Assembly (NCBI RefSeq): GCF_048773025.1
Contig: NC_133570.1
Location: 24,216,001-24,280,000 of the forward strand
From: Camelus bactrianus
Taxonomy: Eukaryota > Chordata > Mammalia > Artiodactyla > Camelidae
DNA length: 64,000 nucleotides
Direction of reading: 5' to 3'
Positions 44,501-53,984 of the stretch are shown one piece after another (within the stretch, counting starts at the first letter, position 1; every line of letters begins with the position of its first letter). The position numbers were made by a program, and so were the translations under genes. The notes under the pieces were generated by a model. It saw only the letters and a list, made by a program, of their open reading frames with translations, searched no databases and was not told the origin of the DNA.

Positions 44501-44783
44501 ACCCAAAAGGAAGCAGAGGGAGGTCATGCAGGCCACCAGCACCACCATATCCAGCTGAAACAGGAACACCACCGCGGTGGACACCTACAACACCACAGGC
44601 CCAGAAGAGCTCGAGATGGAGTACCGTTTCTTTGAAAGCAAAGTGGACAAGGAGAGAACTGTAATCTCTAACCTCTGTACCCTTTCGTTTTGTACCGCAT
44701 CAGTACCCACATCTGTAACCACAAGGCTGAGAAGCTGGGCTGCAGCACCTCCAACTTTGTCTTTGAGAGAACCATGCCTGCAG
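44501..44783 (+). pseudogene. IGF1R-like: IGF1R-like exon: furin-site exon
   Basis: The acceptor is 'ttccttgcag'. It encodes PKRKQREVMQATSTTISS, then TGA (44556-44558). Beyond it lie [20 protein letters not shown] and KERTVISNL, then a shifted frame with [20 protein letters not shown]. The receptor's RKRR cleavage motif is RKQR here. The donor is 'gtatgg'. Confidence 0.95.
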
Positions 44784-46080
44784 GTATGGTGTGATCCAGC
44801 TCTCACCATTGCCAGCTCACTCACCACAGAGGGGAGAGGATCGTGAATTACAGACACCTTAGTCTCAGTCTTGTTTATTAAGGAACAGGTGATCATCTGC
44901 ACCAGCTTGGTGGCCCAGCAGCCTGAGGGGTAGAGTTCTTTCATAGTGACACGACTCCCCGCTCCCATTCTCTCCACACAGAGTGCTCAAGAGCAGGGAG
45001 CTCGATTCAGGGTCGGCTCTTTTCCTCCTGGTTGGTTCACGTTGAACATTCCCACGGCCCTCTTACCCTCATTTGTGCACAGGGAGTTTGCCAGGTCCCT
45101 CCTGAGTTCTCAGAGATGCAGCGGAGTCCCCAGTTAGCTGTCTCTATTAGTGCGATCAGAGCAATCCTCCAGGTCAGCTCCTGGAGCAGCCTTTGGTCCT
45201 CCTTGTTTGGTCTTCACCTTCCCCTTGTAAGTTAGAAGCTGCCTGTGGCTCAGCCAGCCACCCACCCACCTTTAAGGATGGGTAACTGCCCCATCCACTT
45301 CCCTGTGGAATTGGCAGGTATGCAGAGCACAGAGTGACTGCAGCCTGGGAGTGGGGCCTCCTTGGCACTGTTCTGGCACCTGCGTGCAGCTGCCAGCCTC
45401 CCCGGCCTCCGTCTCCTCCCCTCCCAAGAGAGATGCAGCCCAGCTGATTTCTCAGAGCCTTTCCCAGCTGGAACTTGCAGTGACTTTTGCTCACCACTTG
45501 GTGTATTGGTTTAAGCAGCAAAAGCAAGGGAGCGAGAACCCCAGCCTCACCGGCAGCTGGAGGAGTGGCTGATGGACAGCTTCCCAGCAGCTTCCTGCAG
45601 GCGGGCTCGTGGACGGTCCTTTGTGCCTGCACAGAAATCACATCTGCCGTGTGTGGAAGCAGAGTGCAAGGGGCCCGTGTCCCGGCCTGGCAGCCGGGGG
45701 TGGCTTCTTCTGCTCTGTCAGCACCGTTTAGATGCTGCTTGGCTTTGATGGCATCATGTAGAAGCCAAGTATCAGAGAGAAGGGACTCAGGTGGCTGAGA
45801 TTTTCCTCCTATACTTGATAGTAGGCTTTCCTTTGAAGGGACAGGAGGGTTGGGGCAGGGGAGACTAGATTGCTGGGTCACTAGACTGACAGGTCACTAG
45901 AGTCCTCCAATTCCAAAACCCCTGCTGTGGGCACGCGGCCAGTCAGGAGGCGTTGACACGGCCGCTGCCCGCAGTCCTGCGTGCTAGGAGCAAGGGGTAC
46001 TCTTAGGTTAGCCCGGTGTTTCTTTGTCCCTCCCTGAGGGCCAGAATCCAGCTTTATCACGTGTTTCAGTTGTTGCACAG

Positions 46081-46217
46081 AAGGAGCAGATGACATTCCT
46101 GGACCGGTGACCTGGGGGCCAAGGCCTGAGAGCTCCTTCAGTTTAAAGTGGCCAGAACTTGGGAATCCCTGTGGAGCGATTCTAATGTAAGAGATAAAAC
46201 ATGGACCACACGTCGAG
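46081..46217 (+). pseudogene. IGF1R-like: IGF1R-like exon: fibronectin-III region
   Basis: It lies between 'ttgcacag' and 'gtgaga' and encodes [20 protein letters not shown], then [15 protein letters not shown], followed by TAA in place of Tyr, and then EIKHGPHVE. The DNA is clearly collinear with the receptor exon. Confidence 0.92.
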
Positions 46218-46677
46218 GTGAGACGGGGCAGTGGCCCGTATCCGGGTGCGCTTCCGTCACAGGTGACAGCGGAAGTTAGGCTGTGACATGGAGCACCTCC
46301 TGGTTAGCTTAGGACCTTAAACAATAAAATAAGGAGATAAGTCCGTGAGGATTTAGACCCTTCTACCTGTTCCACGCTCCTTGAGGGATTCTCAGAGTGT
46401 GCCAGGAGCTGGCTTATTCTCGCCCTCAAGGCACTCCTGTGTTGCAGAAAATGATTTTTCAGTCTAGACTAGATTCGGCTTGATGATTTAATCTTTCTGG
46501 AACTCTTTGATTAAAAAGATAAGGTTTGGTTAACTTGGGTGTGCTGAGTTAGAGGGCTGCCACGGTGTAAGGCTTGGTTTTTCCCCTTTTACTGCAAATC
46601 GGGGTCACTGTTAGGTGGGAAGTTGCCTGTTACGCACATGTTTGTGGGAAACTGACACATGTGTTTTATTTCCCCAG

Positions 46678-46834
46678 GATCGGCGGGGATGTGTGTCCTG
46701 ACAGGAGCACAGGAAGTGTGCAGGGGCCAGGCTAAGCCGGCTCACCAGGGGAGCTACACGGCCCGGATCCAGGCCACCTCTCTCACTCTGCAATGGGTTG
46801 TGGACCAATCCTGTGTTCTACGTCCAGGCCAAAA
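46678..46834 (+). pseudogene. IGF1R-like: IGF1R-like exon: last fibronectin-III repeat
   Basis: The acceptor is 'tttccccag'. It reads DRRGCVS, then TGA, then QEHRKCAGARLSRLTRGSYT and ARIQATSLT. A frame change follows before the parental GNGSWTDPVFFYVQAK, which is only visible at the DNA level. The donor is 'gtaagg'. Confidence 0.92.
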
Positions 46835-49350
46835 GTAAGGCTTGTGGAGGCAGTAGCTGGAGAAACCGAAAACAAGTGGGGCCAGGACTGGGGAGGCCTG
46901 GGTCGTTGTGGCCCTCTGATTTTCTGACTTCTGTGGGCCAGCTTTCAGAAGCCGGCACCTCATCTGAGAGCCCAGGCTGGGGACCTGTGGTGCTTGGAGT
47001 CCCACACCTTATCTGATGGGCTAGGAGAGGGTCTGAGCCCCTCTTTTGATGGAGTCAGCAAGGGGCCTTTGCTCTCAACTTGGTTTATGTCCAAAGCATT
47101 TTACAAAGCACTGTATTGAACATTCTGCCTCCTGCCTTGTCAGGGATGCTGGTTGGGGCTCAGGCTCAGGGCTTAGAATCCCAAGGGGTGGAGACCTGGG
47201 AGGGCATCTGGTCCCACTGCTCTGGGCCAAGAGTCACTGTGACAGCACCCCAGGCTGAGGCCTGGCCCCCTTCATTGCTCATTGGTAAAATACAGATGCA
47301 CTTTTAAAGCAGCAACACACAATGAAAGCACACAGTGCTCAGCGCTTGGCACAGAGACTGGGCCATGTTGTGAGTTTATGCTCAAACCATGGCGAAGACA
47401 GAATTCTTTGCACGTCCTTGAAGCTTACTTTACACCTAATAGTTTGTATCTCTTAACCTCCTCCCCCTACACTGCCCCCTCCCTCCCCCCACTGGGAACC
47501 ACTAGAGAAATTTATTATTGAGTATGGTGTTAGGTGGGGCTTCAAGTTCATTGTCACCTGATAATCACATGAGCCTGGGTCTAGGTCCTGGTTCTCTATT
47601 TGTTCCTTTAGTCTATATTTAACCCTGCACCAATTTCACACCGCCCTTGGCCGAGACCCCCCAGCTTCCCAACACAGGTGAGGTAGAGCACCGCACAGGC
47701 CAGGGGCAGGGGCTCAGGGCTGGAATGGCAGAAAATCTGAGCTTGTAGAGAAATGGGCCCAGGGTCAAGCTGGCTGAAGCCAGGAGCCCTGCCCCCGAAC
47801 AGGTCTTGGGGGATCTGGCAGGGAGGGGAGGAGACCTCAGGAATCTCTGTGCGCTAAAGTTGGATTTACCACCCTGGCTCTTCCTTTAGCCTTCTCTGTG
47901 CCATTTATTTTTCCATGCCTCAATTGGCCCATCTGTAAAATGGGAACTCTGTGTGAGGGACTCCATGGAGACCTGCGTCCCATTGCTGCCGATGACCACC
48001 GTGGGGTCTGGGCGAGCCTCCGCTCCCCTTTGGGGCTCCATTTCACCAGCCATAAGATGAGGGGTTTGGACGGGGCAGGCTTTAGGGATTCTCTCTTCAA
48101 GCTGTGATTCAGATAGGCCTCAACTTGAGCTCAGGAGATGTGGGTTCTGTGACCTTGACCAAGGCCCTTCACCTTTCTGAGCTGCCTCAGTTTCTTCACC
48201 TGCAAAATGGGGACCACATAGGTCCCTACCTCAGAGGATGGGTGTGGAGCTCTGAAACAATCCACATAGAAAACTGATCCCACAGGAGCTGCCCAAGGAC
48301 CACCAGTTCCTGTTAGTAGAGGGAGTCAGTGCAGAGCTCAGGAGTCAGACAGCCTGCGCTGGGATTCAGAACCACCAGGTGGGCACATCCCTGGAAAAGT
48401 TACATCTCGCTAGGCCTCAGTTTCCTCAGCTGTAGAATGGGGATGATAACAGTTCCATAGGATTGATTACAGTCTATGAGGATGAAAGACAGAACCATGT
48501 GACACGCTGGCACCCAAACCTGCCAGAGGTGAGGCTGAAGATGCGGGTGCTGAGAAAACAGCTCCAAGCAGATACATCAAAGCCCTTTGACCCCCAGCTC
48601 TCCACATGGACATACCCTCCTGGTGTGGATCCCTCAGTTCTCTGGCTCTGATGTCCTCATCTCAGCCAGAAGGTTCAGGATCTTGTAGGGACCACACACC
48701 TCTCAGTCCCGGGAGCCCCTAAATCCTGCAGTTATTAGCCTCCCCATTTCAAGCCCCAGCAGTGATGTTCACCTAAGGTGATTACCTGGATCTTGACCAA
48801 AATTGGGGGGAGGGGAACTGGGGACCCCTGTGACCACCCTCCTCAATCCCTGTCATCCTTAGGGCCAAGGAACTTAGAGCACCCTGGGAGGAGGCCGGAT
48901 TTGGTGCTGGAATAGGAAAGCTTGGATCTGCTGCAGACTGGCTGAGTGCCTCCAGGGGGCCTCCGGCCCTCTGGGCCTCAGCATCCTCCCCTCTGAAGTG
49001 GGGAGATGCCACCCTCTGGCTTGAATGTTCAGGGAGCTCTGGGAAAGGGTCCCAGTCACAGTAGGTGCTAAGTCATGTCAGCATTCTCCACTCCCCTAGT
49101 GGGGGAGAAAGGGGAGTCTGCTCATGTCCAGAGCTCTGCGTGGTGTGTGTGCCCGCTGGCACTGGGAGTGTGGGGAGGGCCAGCTGCCAGCCTGAGGCAG
49201 GTTTGAAGGAACATCTTGGTGTATCAGGAGCTGAAACTCTGGCTACAAGCTCTGCCTTCATAGCCGCTCATGTGGGTTGGAATCCCTGCAGGATAGCTGA
49301 GCAGTGACCCTGGAAGTCCAGGGACATGAGCTGCCCCGTCACCCCCTCAC
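46835..49350 (+). other. Non-coding interval with a cluster of MIR fragments
   Basis: No exon is recognised. MIR-like text occurs near 47880-47960, 48110-48250, 48325-48480 ('ggcctcagtttcctcagctg' with 'tagaatggggatgataacag') and 48860-49030. The right end of the IGF1R-like duplication should lie early in this interval. Confidence 0.6.
48325..48480 (+). repeat. MIR SINE
   Basis: The sequence 'caggagtcagacagcctgcg', 'aaaagttacatctcgctagg' and 'cctcagtttcctcagctgta' is in MIR consensus order. It is the clearest of the cluster. Confidence 0.75.
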
Positions 49351-49466
49351 CTTGCAGGCAGTGGACATGATGGACATAGTTGTCCTGGTCATCACAGTTC
49401 AGATGGTCCCTGTCACAGTTCACCATCAGGATGGCTTTACCCACCAGGCCCCCAAACCCACTGCCG
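49351..49466 (-). pseudogene. PADI3-like: PADI3-like exon (second, minus strand)
   Basis: On the minus strand the acceptor is 'ccattggcag' and the donor follows CTGCAAG as 'gtgagg'. RQWVWGP at the start and DNYVHHVHCLQ at the end are in frames that differ by a 2-base loss. Confidence 0.85.
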
Positions 49467-49639
49467 CTGCCAATGGCAAAGGAGAGCTTGTGGTGGGGTC
49501 TCAGACCAGACCAGCACCTCCCTCCCCCGTGTCCCCCTGGCCAGCCTCCAAGCCCCATCTCTTCATCCTCACACCACCCTCTGAGGATAGGTCCACTCCT
49601 GCTCAAAAAATGGAAATGGCTCCCTAGTGCCCACACCGT

Positions 49640-49920
49640 CAAGTCCAACTACATGGCTGTCTTTCATGGATGTCCATGTTATGTCTGCAGCCAGCATCCT
49701 CTTTCCATAGGCCATTTCCTGACTGTAAGATCCATTCCTCCCTCCAGACCTTGGTCCTTGCTGTCCCCGCACCTGGAATGACCTCCCTCTGGCATCGCTC
49801 TGGAGCCCAGCTCAAGTAGACTTCAAGTGAGTCCTTGCTCACAAAACCCATCCTGACCCTTCTCTGAGCTCCCAATGCTCCAAGTGCCACCACAGTCCAG
49901 CCCAGAGCTCGTAGTTTCAT
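49640..49920 (+). mobile_element. L2 LINE fragment
   Basis: The sequence 'cccgcacctggaatgacctc', 'agcccagctcaagtagactt' and 'cccatcctgacccttctctg' follows the L2 3' region. It lies in the intron between the two PADI-like exons. Confidence 0.55.
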
Positions 49921-49959
49921 CCTTGGTAGGCTTCCCTTTTCACCTACATCAGGGGCTTG

Positions 49960-50180
49960 ACATACTACTGGCCAAGGGCCACATTTGGCTCAGCCACTGC
50001 CTGTTTTTCTAAGTGGAGTTTTATTGGGACACTGTCACATCCCTTTGTTTCCGTGTTGCCTGCAGCTCTCATCCCACAGTGGCAGAACCAAGTCATTCAG
50101 CGGAGACAGCATGGCTCTCAAAGCCTGAAATACTTACTAGCTTGCTCTTGGAGAAATGTTTGCTGCCCCCAGACTAGATT
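49960..50180 (-). mobile_element. hAT-Charlie type DNA transposon remnant
   Basis: The sequence 'ggccaagggccacatttggc', 'ggagttttattgggacactg', 'aagcctgaaatacttactag' and 'gagaaatgtttgctgccccc' is the same family as at 17085, opposite orientation, and here nearly full length. Confidence 0.7.
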
Positions 50181-50423
50181 GAAAATCCAGAAGGATTCCC
50201 TTCAAAGGAAGGTTTGGGCACCAATGTGACTGAAAGTTCTTGGTGATGGTTTTTCTCCCAGTGAAAGGCCCCCAGCCATGCCTGGCTCCTCTTTGCCCCC
50301 CCCCCCGACCTTGGCATCAGCCGGGAGGCAGGGGGATACCTGAGGGGCCTCATCCCTCTTAACCCAGCCTAGAGCAGCTCCAAACTCCATCCCCCTTTCT
50401 GGGCCCAGCCAGAAACCCCCTGC

Positions 50424-50485
50424 CTTGTCCACAAAGCCCCTAACCTGCCTGACTTCACAGTTCAGGTCACAGTCCAGGGCTGTGT
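50424..50485 (-). pseudogene. PADI3-like: PADI3-like exon (first, minus strand)
   Basis: On the minus strand 'ccccttgcag' precedes ACACAGCCCTGGACTGTGAC. The exon ends at GACAAG followed by 'gcaggg', a GC where GT is usual. The LDCDLNCE core is diagnostic of the family. Confidence 0.85.
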
Positions 50486-51120
50486 CTGCAAGGGGAGGGC
50501 AGAGGGTAAGTCACGACAGGGTTCCCAGGAGCCCAGCACAGGCCCATGGCCTCCAGCTTCTAACCTTTCTCAGGACCCATCTGGGGCCAGGCAGACAAGT
50601 CATTCCCAGGAAGACACTGTCCAGAGGTGAGAGCATCTGGAGCCCCCCCCCACCCTGGGCTAGGGGCTCAGGGGCCTTGGGGAAGAAGAAGGGTCAGAGC
50701 AAAGGTCAACTGCTACCCCCTCCAGGAAGCCTTCCCTGAACTCAGTCTCTTCTGCATCCCTACAGTCCTCACTGTCTGGGATGTGCCCTGTACGGAGCCT
50801 GGGTCACCCTGGATGCCCCTGGTCTGTTTGGAGCTGCTTCATCTCTTTGGGATGGGGCAGTGAGCCTGGACTCTGGTGTCAGTCGTGGATGTGAATCTGG
50901 GCTGGCACCTGCTGGCTTGTGGCTTCTCTGAGCCTCAGCTTCTTCCCAATTCCCAAACCTCTTCCCACCTTCTTGCTCTTTCTTCCTAGAAACGTGGGGA
51001 GATTTTACAACACCAATGAAACATTTCACCAGGAGGAGAGAGAGAGACTCTGAGAGAAGACCCCCAGCCCCCAGTATAGAGAGAGAATTTGAAATGATTT
51101 TTAGTCGTGTGAAATGACAC
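50486..51120 (+). other. Non-coding interval with L2 and MIR traces
   Basis: The block 'ccaggaagccttccctgaac' (50723) is typical L2. 'gaatctgggctggcacctgc' and 'cttctctgagcctcagcttc' (50890-50945) are MIR-like. No further PADI exon is recognised. Confidence 0.5.
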
Positions 51121-51124
51121 CCGA

Positions 51125-51480
51125 TCACCATGCAACAGGGTATGAATCTCAAAAACCTAACGTGGGGCAAAAGAAGTCCAGCCCCAAAGGACGTGTGTAA
51201 TATGATTCCATCCATAGAAAATTCAAATATAGGCCAAAATAGACTATTATTTGGGTACGCATATTCAGATGATAAAACCATAAAGAAAAGCATGAAATAC
51301 TCATCACAAGATAGTGGTTACCTCTGTGGGAGGGAGGGTCTGTGATCAGGGAGAAGCTTGGGGGCAGGGTGTGCTTTGGGGTGCTGGTCACATTCCATGT
51401 GCTGTCCAAGTGTTTGCTTTGTATCTTCATTAATAGATGCACACACATAAAATAAAGCTTTGTGCACCTTTCTGTATGTG
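51125..51480 (+). mobile_element. Old L1 3' fragment, sense
   Basis: The sequence 'cgtgtgtaatatgattccat', 'atcacaagatagtggttacc' and 'cattccatgtgctgtccaag' resembles the 3' UTR end of old L1M elements. Confidence 0.55.
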
Positions 51481-51484
51481 TATT

Positions 51485-51680
51485 TTCTTTTTTTAATTAA
51501 AAAATTGTAACTGAAATATAACCAGTTCACAGTGTTGTCAGTTTCTGGTGCACAGCCTAATGCTTCAGTCATACATGTACATATGTATATTCCTTTTCGT
51601 ATTTTTTCATTATAGCTTATTACAAAATATTGAATATAGTTCCCTGTGCTATACAGTAGAAATTTGTTTTTTCTGTATGT
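51485..51680 (-). mobile_element. Artiodactyl L1 3' end, antisense
   Basis: The sequence 'gaaatataaccagttcacag', 'tttctggtgcacagcctaat' and 'tgaatatagttccctgtgct' is the complement of an artiodactyl-type L1 3' UTR. Confidence 0.85.
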
Positions 51681-51689
51681 GTATTTTCC

Positions 51690-52165
51690 AGTGAATGAGA
51701 ATGTGTTTGTGTTCTGGGAGGGGGAGGCAGAGAGATACCCAACCTCAATCCTAACAAAAGGAAGGCAAATTAAAGCAATGGTGAGAATCTGACCTCTCAG
51801 ATTGTCGAAAATGGAAAAGGTTGATAATGTACAGTGTTGGCAAGGCACTTCCAAATGTTGTTGGTGGATGTGTAAATTTGTATGGTCTTTTTTGAAGAGC
51901 CATTTGGAAATGTCTACCAGAATTTTAAATGTACGAGGCCTATAACTCACCGGGATCTACTTCTAAAAATGCCTGCTGCACACAGAAAACAAAACATGGT
52001 TACCAAAGGGCACGGGGTGGGAGAGGGATAAATTAGGAGTTTGGGATTAACAGATACACATGACTCTATATAAAATACATAAACAATAAGGTCCTACTGT
52101 AGAGCACAGGGAGCTATATTCAACTTCTTGTAATGACATATAATGGGAAAAATCTGAAGAGAAGT
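51690..52165 (+). mobile_element. L1 fragments, sense (old ORF2 piece, then artiodactyl 3' UTR)
   Basis: 51690-51985 resembles old L1 ORF2 ('tggaaaaggttgataatgta', 'agagccatttggaaatgtct'). 51985-52165 ('gaggataaattaggagtttg'-like, then 'aaggtcctactgtagagcac', 'agggagctatattcaacttc') is an artiodactyl L1 3' UTR in sense. Together with the antisense copy at 51485 this makes a short inverted pair. Confidence 0.65.
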
Positions 52166-53315
52166 ATATATGTATTTGTTTGTTTATTTTTGCTTTTATT
52201 TATGTAGCTTGGGTAGACTGCCCTAGAAGAAGGTTACTGAGAAGTATGTGAGATAATGTTTTGTTTATGTTTTCTAATGAGAGACTTAGTGTCTTGTCAT
52301 ATTTAAGTCTTTAAGCCATTTTGAACTTATTTTTGCGTATGGTGTGAGGGGTATTCGAACATCATTGATTTGCATGCAGCTGTCCAGTTTTCCTACACCA
52401 TCTGCTGAAGAGACTGTTCACACTCCATTATATGTTCTTGTCTCCTTTGTCAAAGATAATTTGAGTGAAAGTTCGTGGGTTTATATCTGGGCTCTATCCT
52501 GTTCCATCGATGCGTATGTCTGTTTTTGTACCAAGACCGTGCTGGTTTGATTGCAGCTCTGTAGTAGCGTGTGAAGTCTGGGAGGGTTATCCTTCCTGGT
52601 TCGTTCATTTTCTCCAATAATGCTTTGGTAATTCTGGGTCTTTTGTGATTCCGTGTAAGTTTTAGGATGATTTGTTCTAGTTTTGTGAAAAATGTCCTGG
52701 GTGATTTGATAGGAATCTGTAGGTTGCTCTGGGCAGTATGGCCATTTTAACAAAATTAATTCTTCCAATGCAAGGATCTGGGCTATCTTTCCATTTCTTT
52801 ATGTCTTCTTTAATTTCTTTCATCAGTGTTTTGTAGGTCTCCCCATGTAAGTCTTTCATTTCCTGGGTCAGATTTATTCCGAAGTTTTTTTATTTTTTTG
52901 AAAGCAGTTTTAAAAGAGATTATTACATTTGTGTAATAAATGCCACTGGTTTCTGTATGTTGATGTTGTGTCCTGCTACCTAGTTGAATTCTTTTATTAG
53001 CTCAAGTTATTTTTGTGGGGAGCCTTTAGGGTTTTCCACATACAGTATTATGTCATCCACATATAGTGACAGCTTTACCTCTTCTCTTCCAGTTTGGATC
53101 TCTTTTATTTTTGTTGTCTAATTGCTCTACTAGGACTTCCAATACTGTATTGCATAGAAGTGGTGAGAGTGGGCAACCTTGTCTTGTTCCAGATGTTAGT
53201 AGACAGGCTTTCAGCTTCTCAGTGTAGAGTATGATGCTGGCTGTAGGTTTGTCATAAATAGCTTTTATCATGTTGAGATATGTTCCCTCTATACCCAGTT
53301 TAGTAAGACCAGGGG
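52165..53315 (-). mobile_element. L1-A: ORF2 fragment, antisense, fused to GC-rich array A
   Basis: The complement encodes ORF2 pieces such as [20 protein letters not shown] and [20 protein letters not shown], with frame changes. On the plus strand it ends at 'cccagtttagtaag' and passes at once into the array sequence 'accaggggct'. This is the same L1 position at which L1-B joins array B. Confidence 0.85.
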
Positions 53316-53960
53316 CTTAGTGTGTTCAGAGGCCTGGGAAAATGGCAGCAGCAGTAGTGGTGGTGGGAGGAGAGGGGCTACCCCTTGGCCAGCCAGTCAT
53401 TTGCTCCTATCACCCCCTGTGGCCTGGCTTTGGGGTGGCCTAGCTGCCCCAGGATCATTGGATCCAAGTCTGTAGGTCATTCTGCTCCGAGGAGGCTGGC
53501 ATAGTGTGGTCAGGGAGCAGGGGCGGTGAGGGCGGGAGTGAGGCTGCCCTGTGCAAGCTCTTGCATTTATCCCCATCTCCCCAGGGGCCTGGCCTTGTGG
53601 CAGCGTCTGCTGCCCCAGGGTTGCAGGACTCACCTGTTTAGGTCAGCCTGTTTCCTGGAGGCCTGTACGATTTGATCAGGGAGAGGGGAAGACTGCAGTG
53701 GTGGCAACTGCGAGGGCGGGAGAAGAGGGGCTGCCCTGTGCCAGCCTGTGGATTTGCTCCCATCTCCCCCATGGCCTGGACTGGGGGTGGCCTCTGCTGC
53801 CCCAGGTTCCCTGGAGGCACGTCCTCAGGGCAGCCTGCTCCTTAGAGGAAGGTGCAGTGCTCTCAGCGGGCACTGTTTGGGCACGAGCAAGGACTTCCAA
53901 AGGACTGGGTTCTAGCCTAGGGTAACTGACTTTCCTTCCCTTTCTTCTCTTGCTCCCTAA
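53316..53960. repeat. GC-rich tandem array A (about three units of 170-185 bp)
   Basis: Repeated landmarks are a GTGTGGTCAGGG-type block, a GGCTGCCCTGTGCCAGCC-type block, ATTTGCTCCCATCTCCCC and CTGCTGCCCCAGG. The last recurs near 53443, 53612 and 53797, giving periods of about 170 and 185. Units differ by point changes and small indels, so the array is not recent. It encodes no protein I recognise. Confidence 0.85.
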
Positions 53961-53984
53961 GGCGTTGGCTGTAGTGGTGTTTCC

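Larger units (their letters stand above)
39847..46834 (+). pseudogene. IGF1R-like: IGF1R-like unprocessed pseudogene (internal piece, introns retained)
   Basis: IGF1R is the insulin-like growth factor 1 receptor tyrosine kinase. Five consecutive exons match its extracellular fibronectin-III region and the alpha/beta cleavage region: [37 protein letters not shown], the exon that starts at the furin site, [11 protein letters not shown], and SYTARIQATSL. Introns separate them, so this is a DNA duplicate. The transmembrane and kinase exons are absent. Lesions include a 2-base loss in the second exon with a lost GT donor, a TGA at 44556-44558 (CGA to TGA), a TAA in place of Tyr in the fourth exon, and a TGA in the fifth. 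The tetrabasic RKRR is RKQR. It shares orientation with the HERC2-like piece to its left. No receptor could be made. Confidence 0.95.
49351..50485 (-). pseudogene. PADI3-like: Peptidylarginine deiminase (PADI3-like) pseudogene fragment
   Basis: Two neighbouring exons on the minus strand match the middle, calcium-binding domain of the peptidylarginine deiminases, enzymes that convert protein arginine to citrulline. The first (50485 to 50424) encodes DTALDCDLNCEVRQVRGFVD-K, against the family LDCDLNCEGRQDRNFVDK. The second (49466 to 49351) starts RQWVWGP, has a 2-base loss and TAA, then reads VNCDRDHLNCDDQDNYVHHV-HCLQ. This matches PADI3 (NCDRDDPSCDVQDNCDQHVHCLQ) better than PADI1, 2 or 4. The order and a retained intron of about 960 bases indicate a DNA duplicate. 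The catalytic C-terminal domain is not found. It is oriented opposite to the other three gene pieces. Confidence 0.85.

Noticed and set aside
45174-45881. 235-codon open frame on the minus strand in an IGF1R-like intron
   Set aside because: No recognisable domain, GC-driven lack of stops, and it lies inside an intron of the duplicated piece.
51318-51950. 210-codon minus-strand open frame
   Set aside because: It spans three L1 fragments of differing orientation and does not match an L1 protein.
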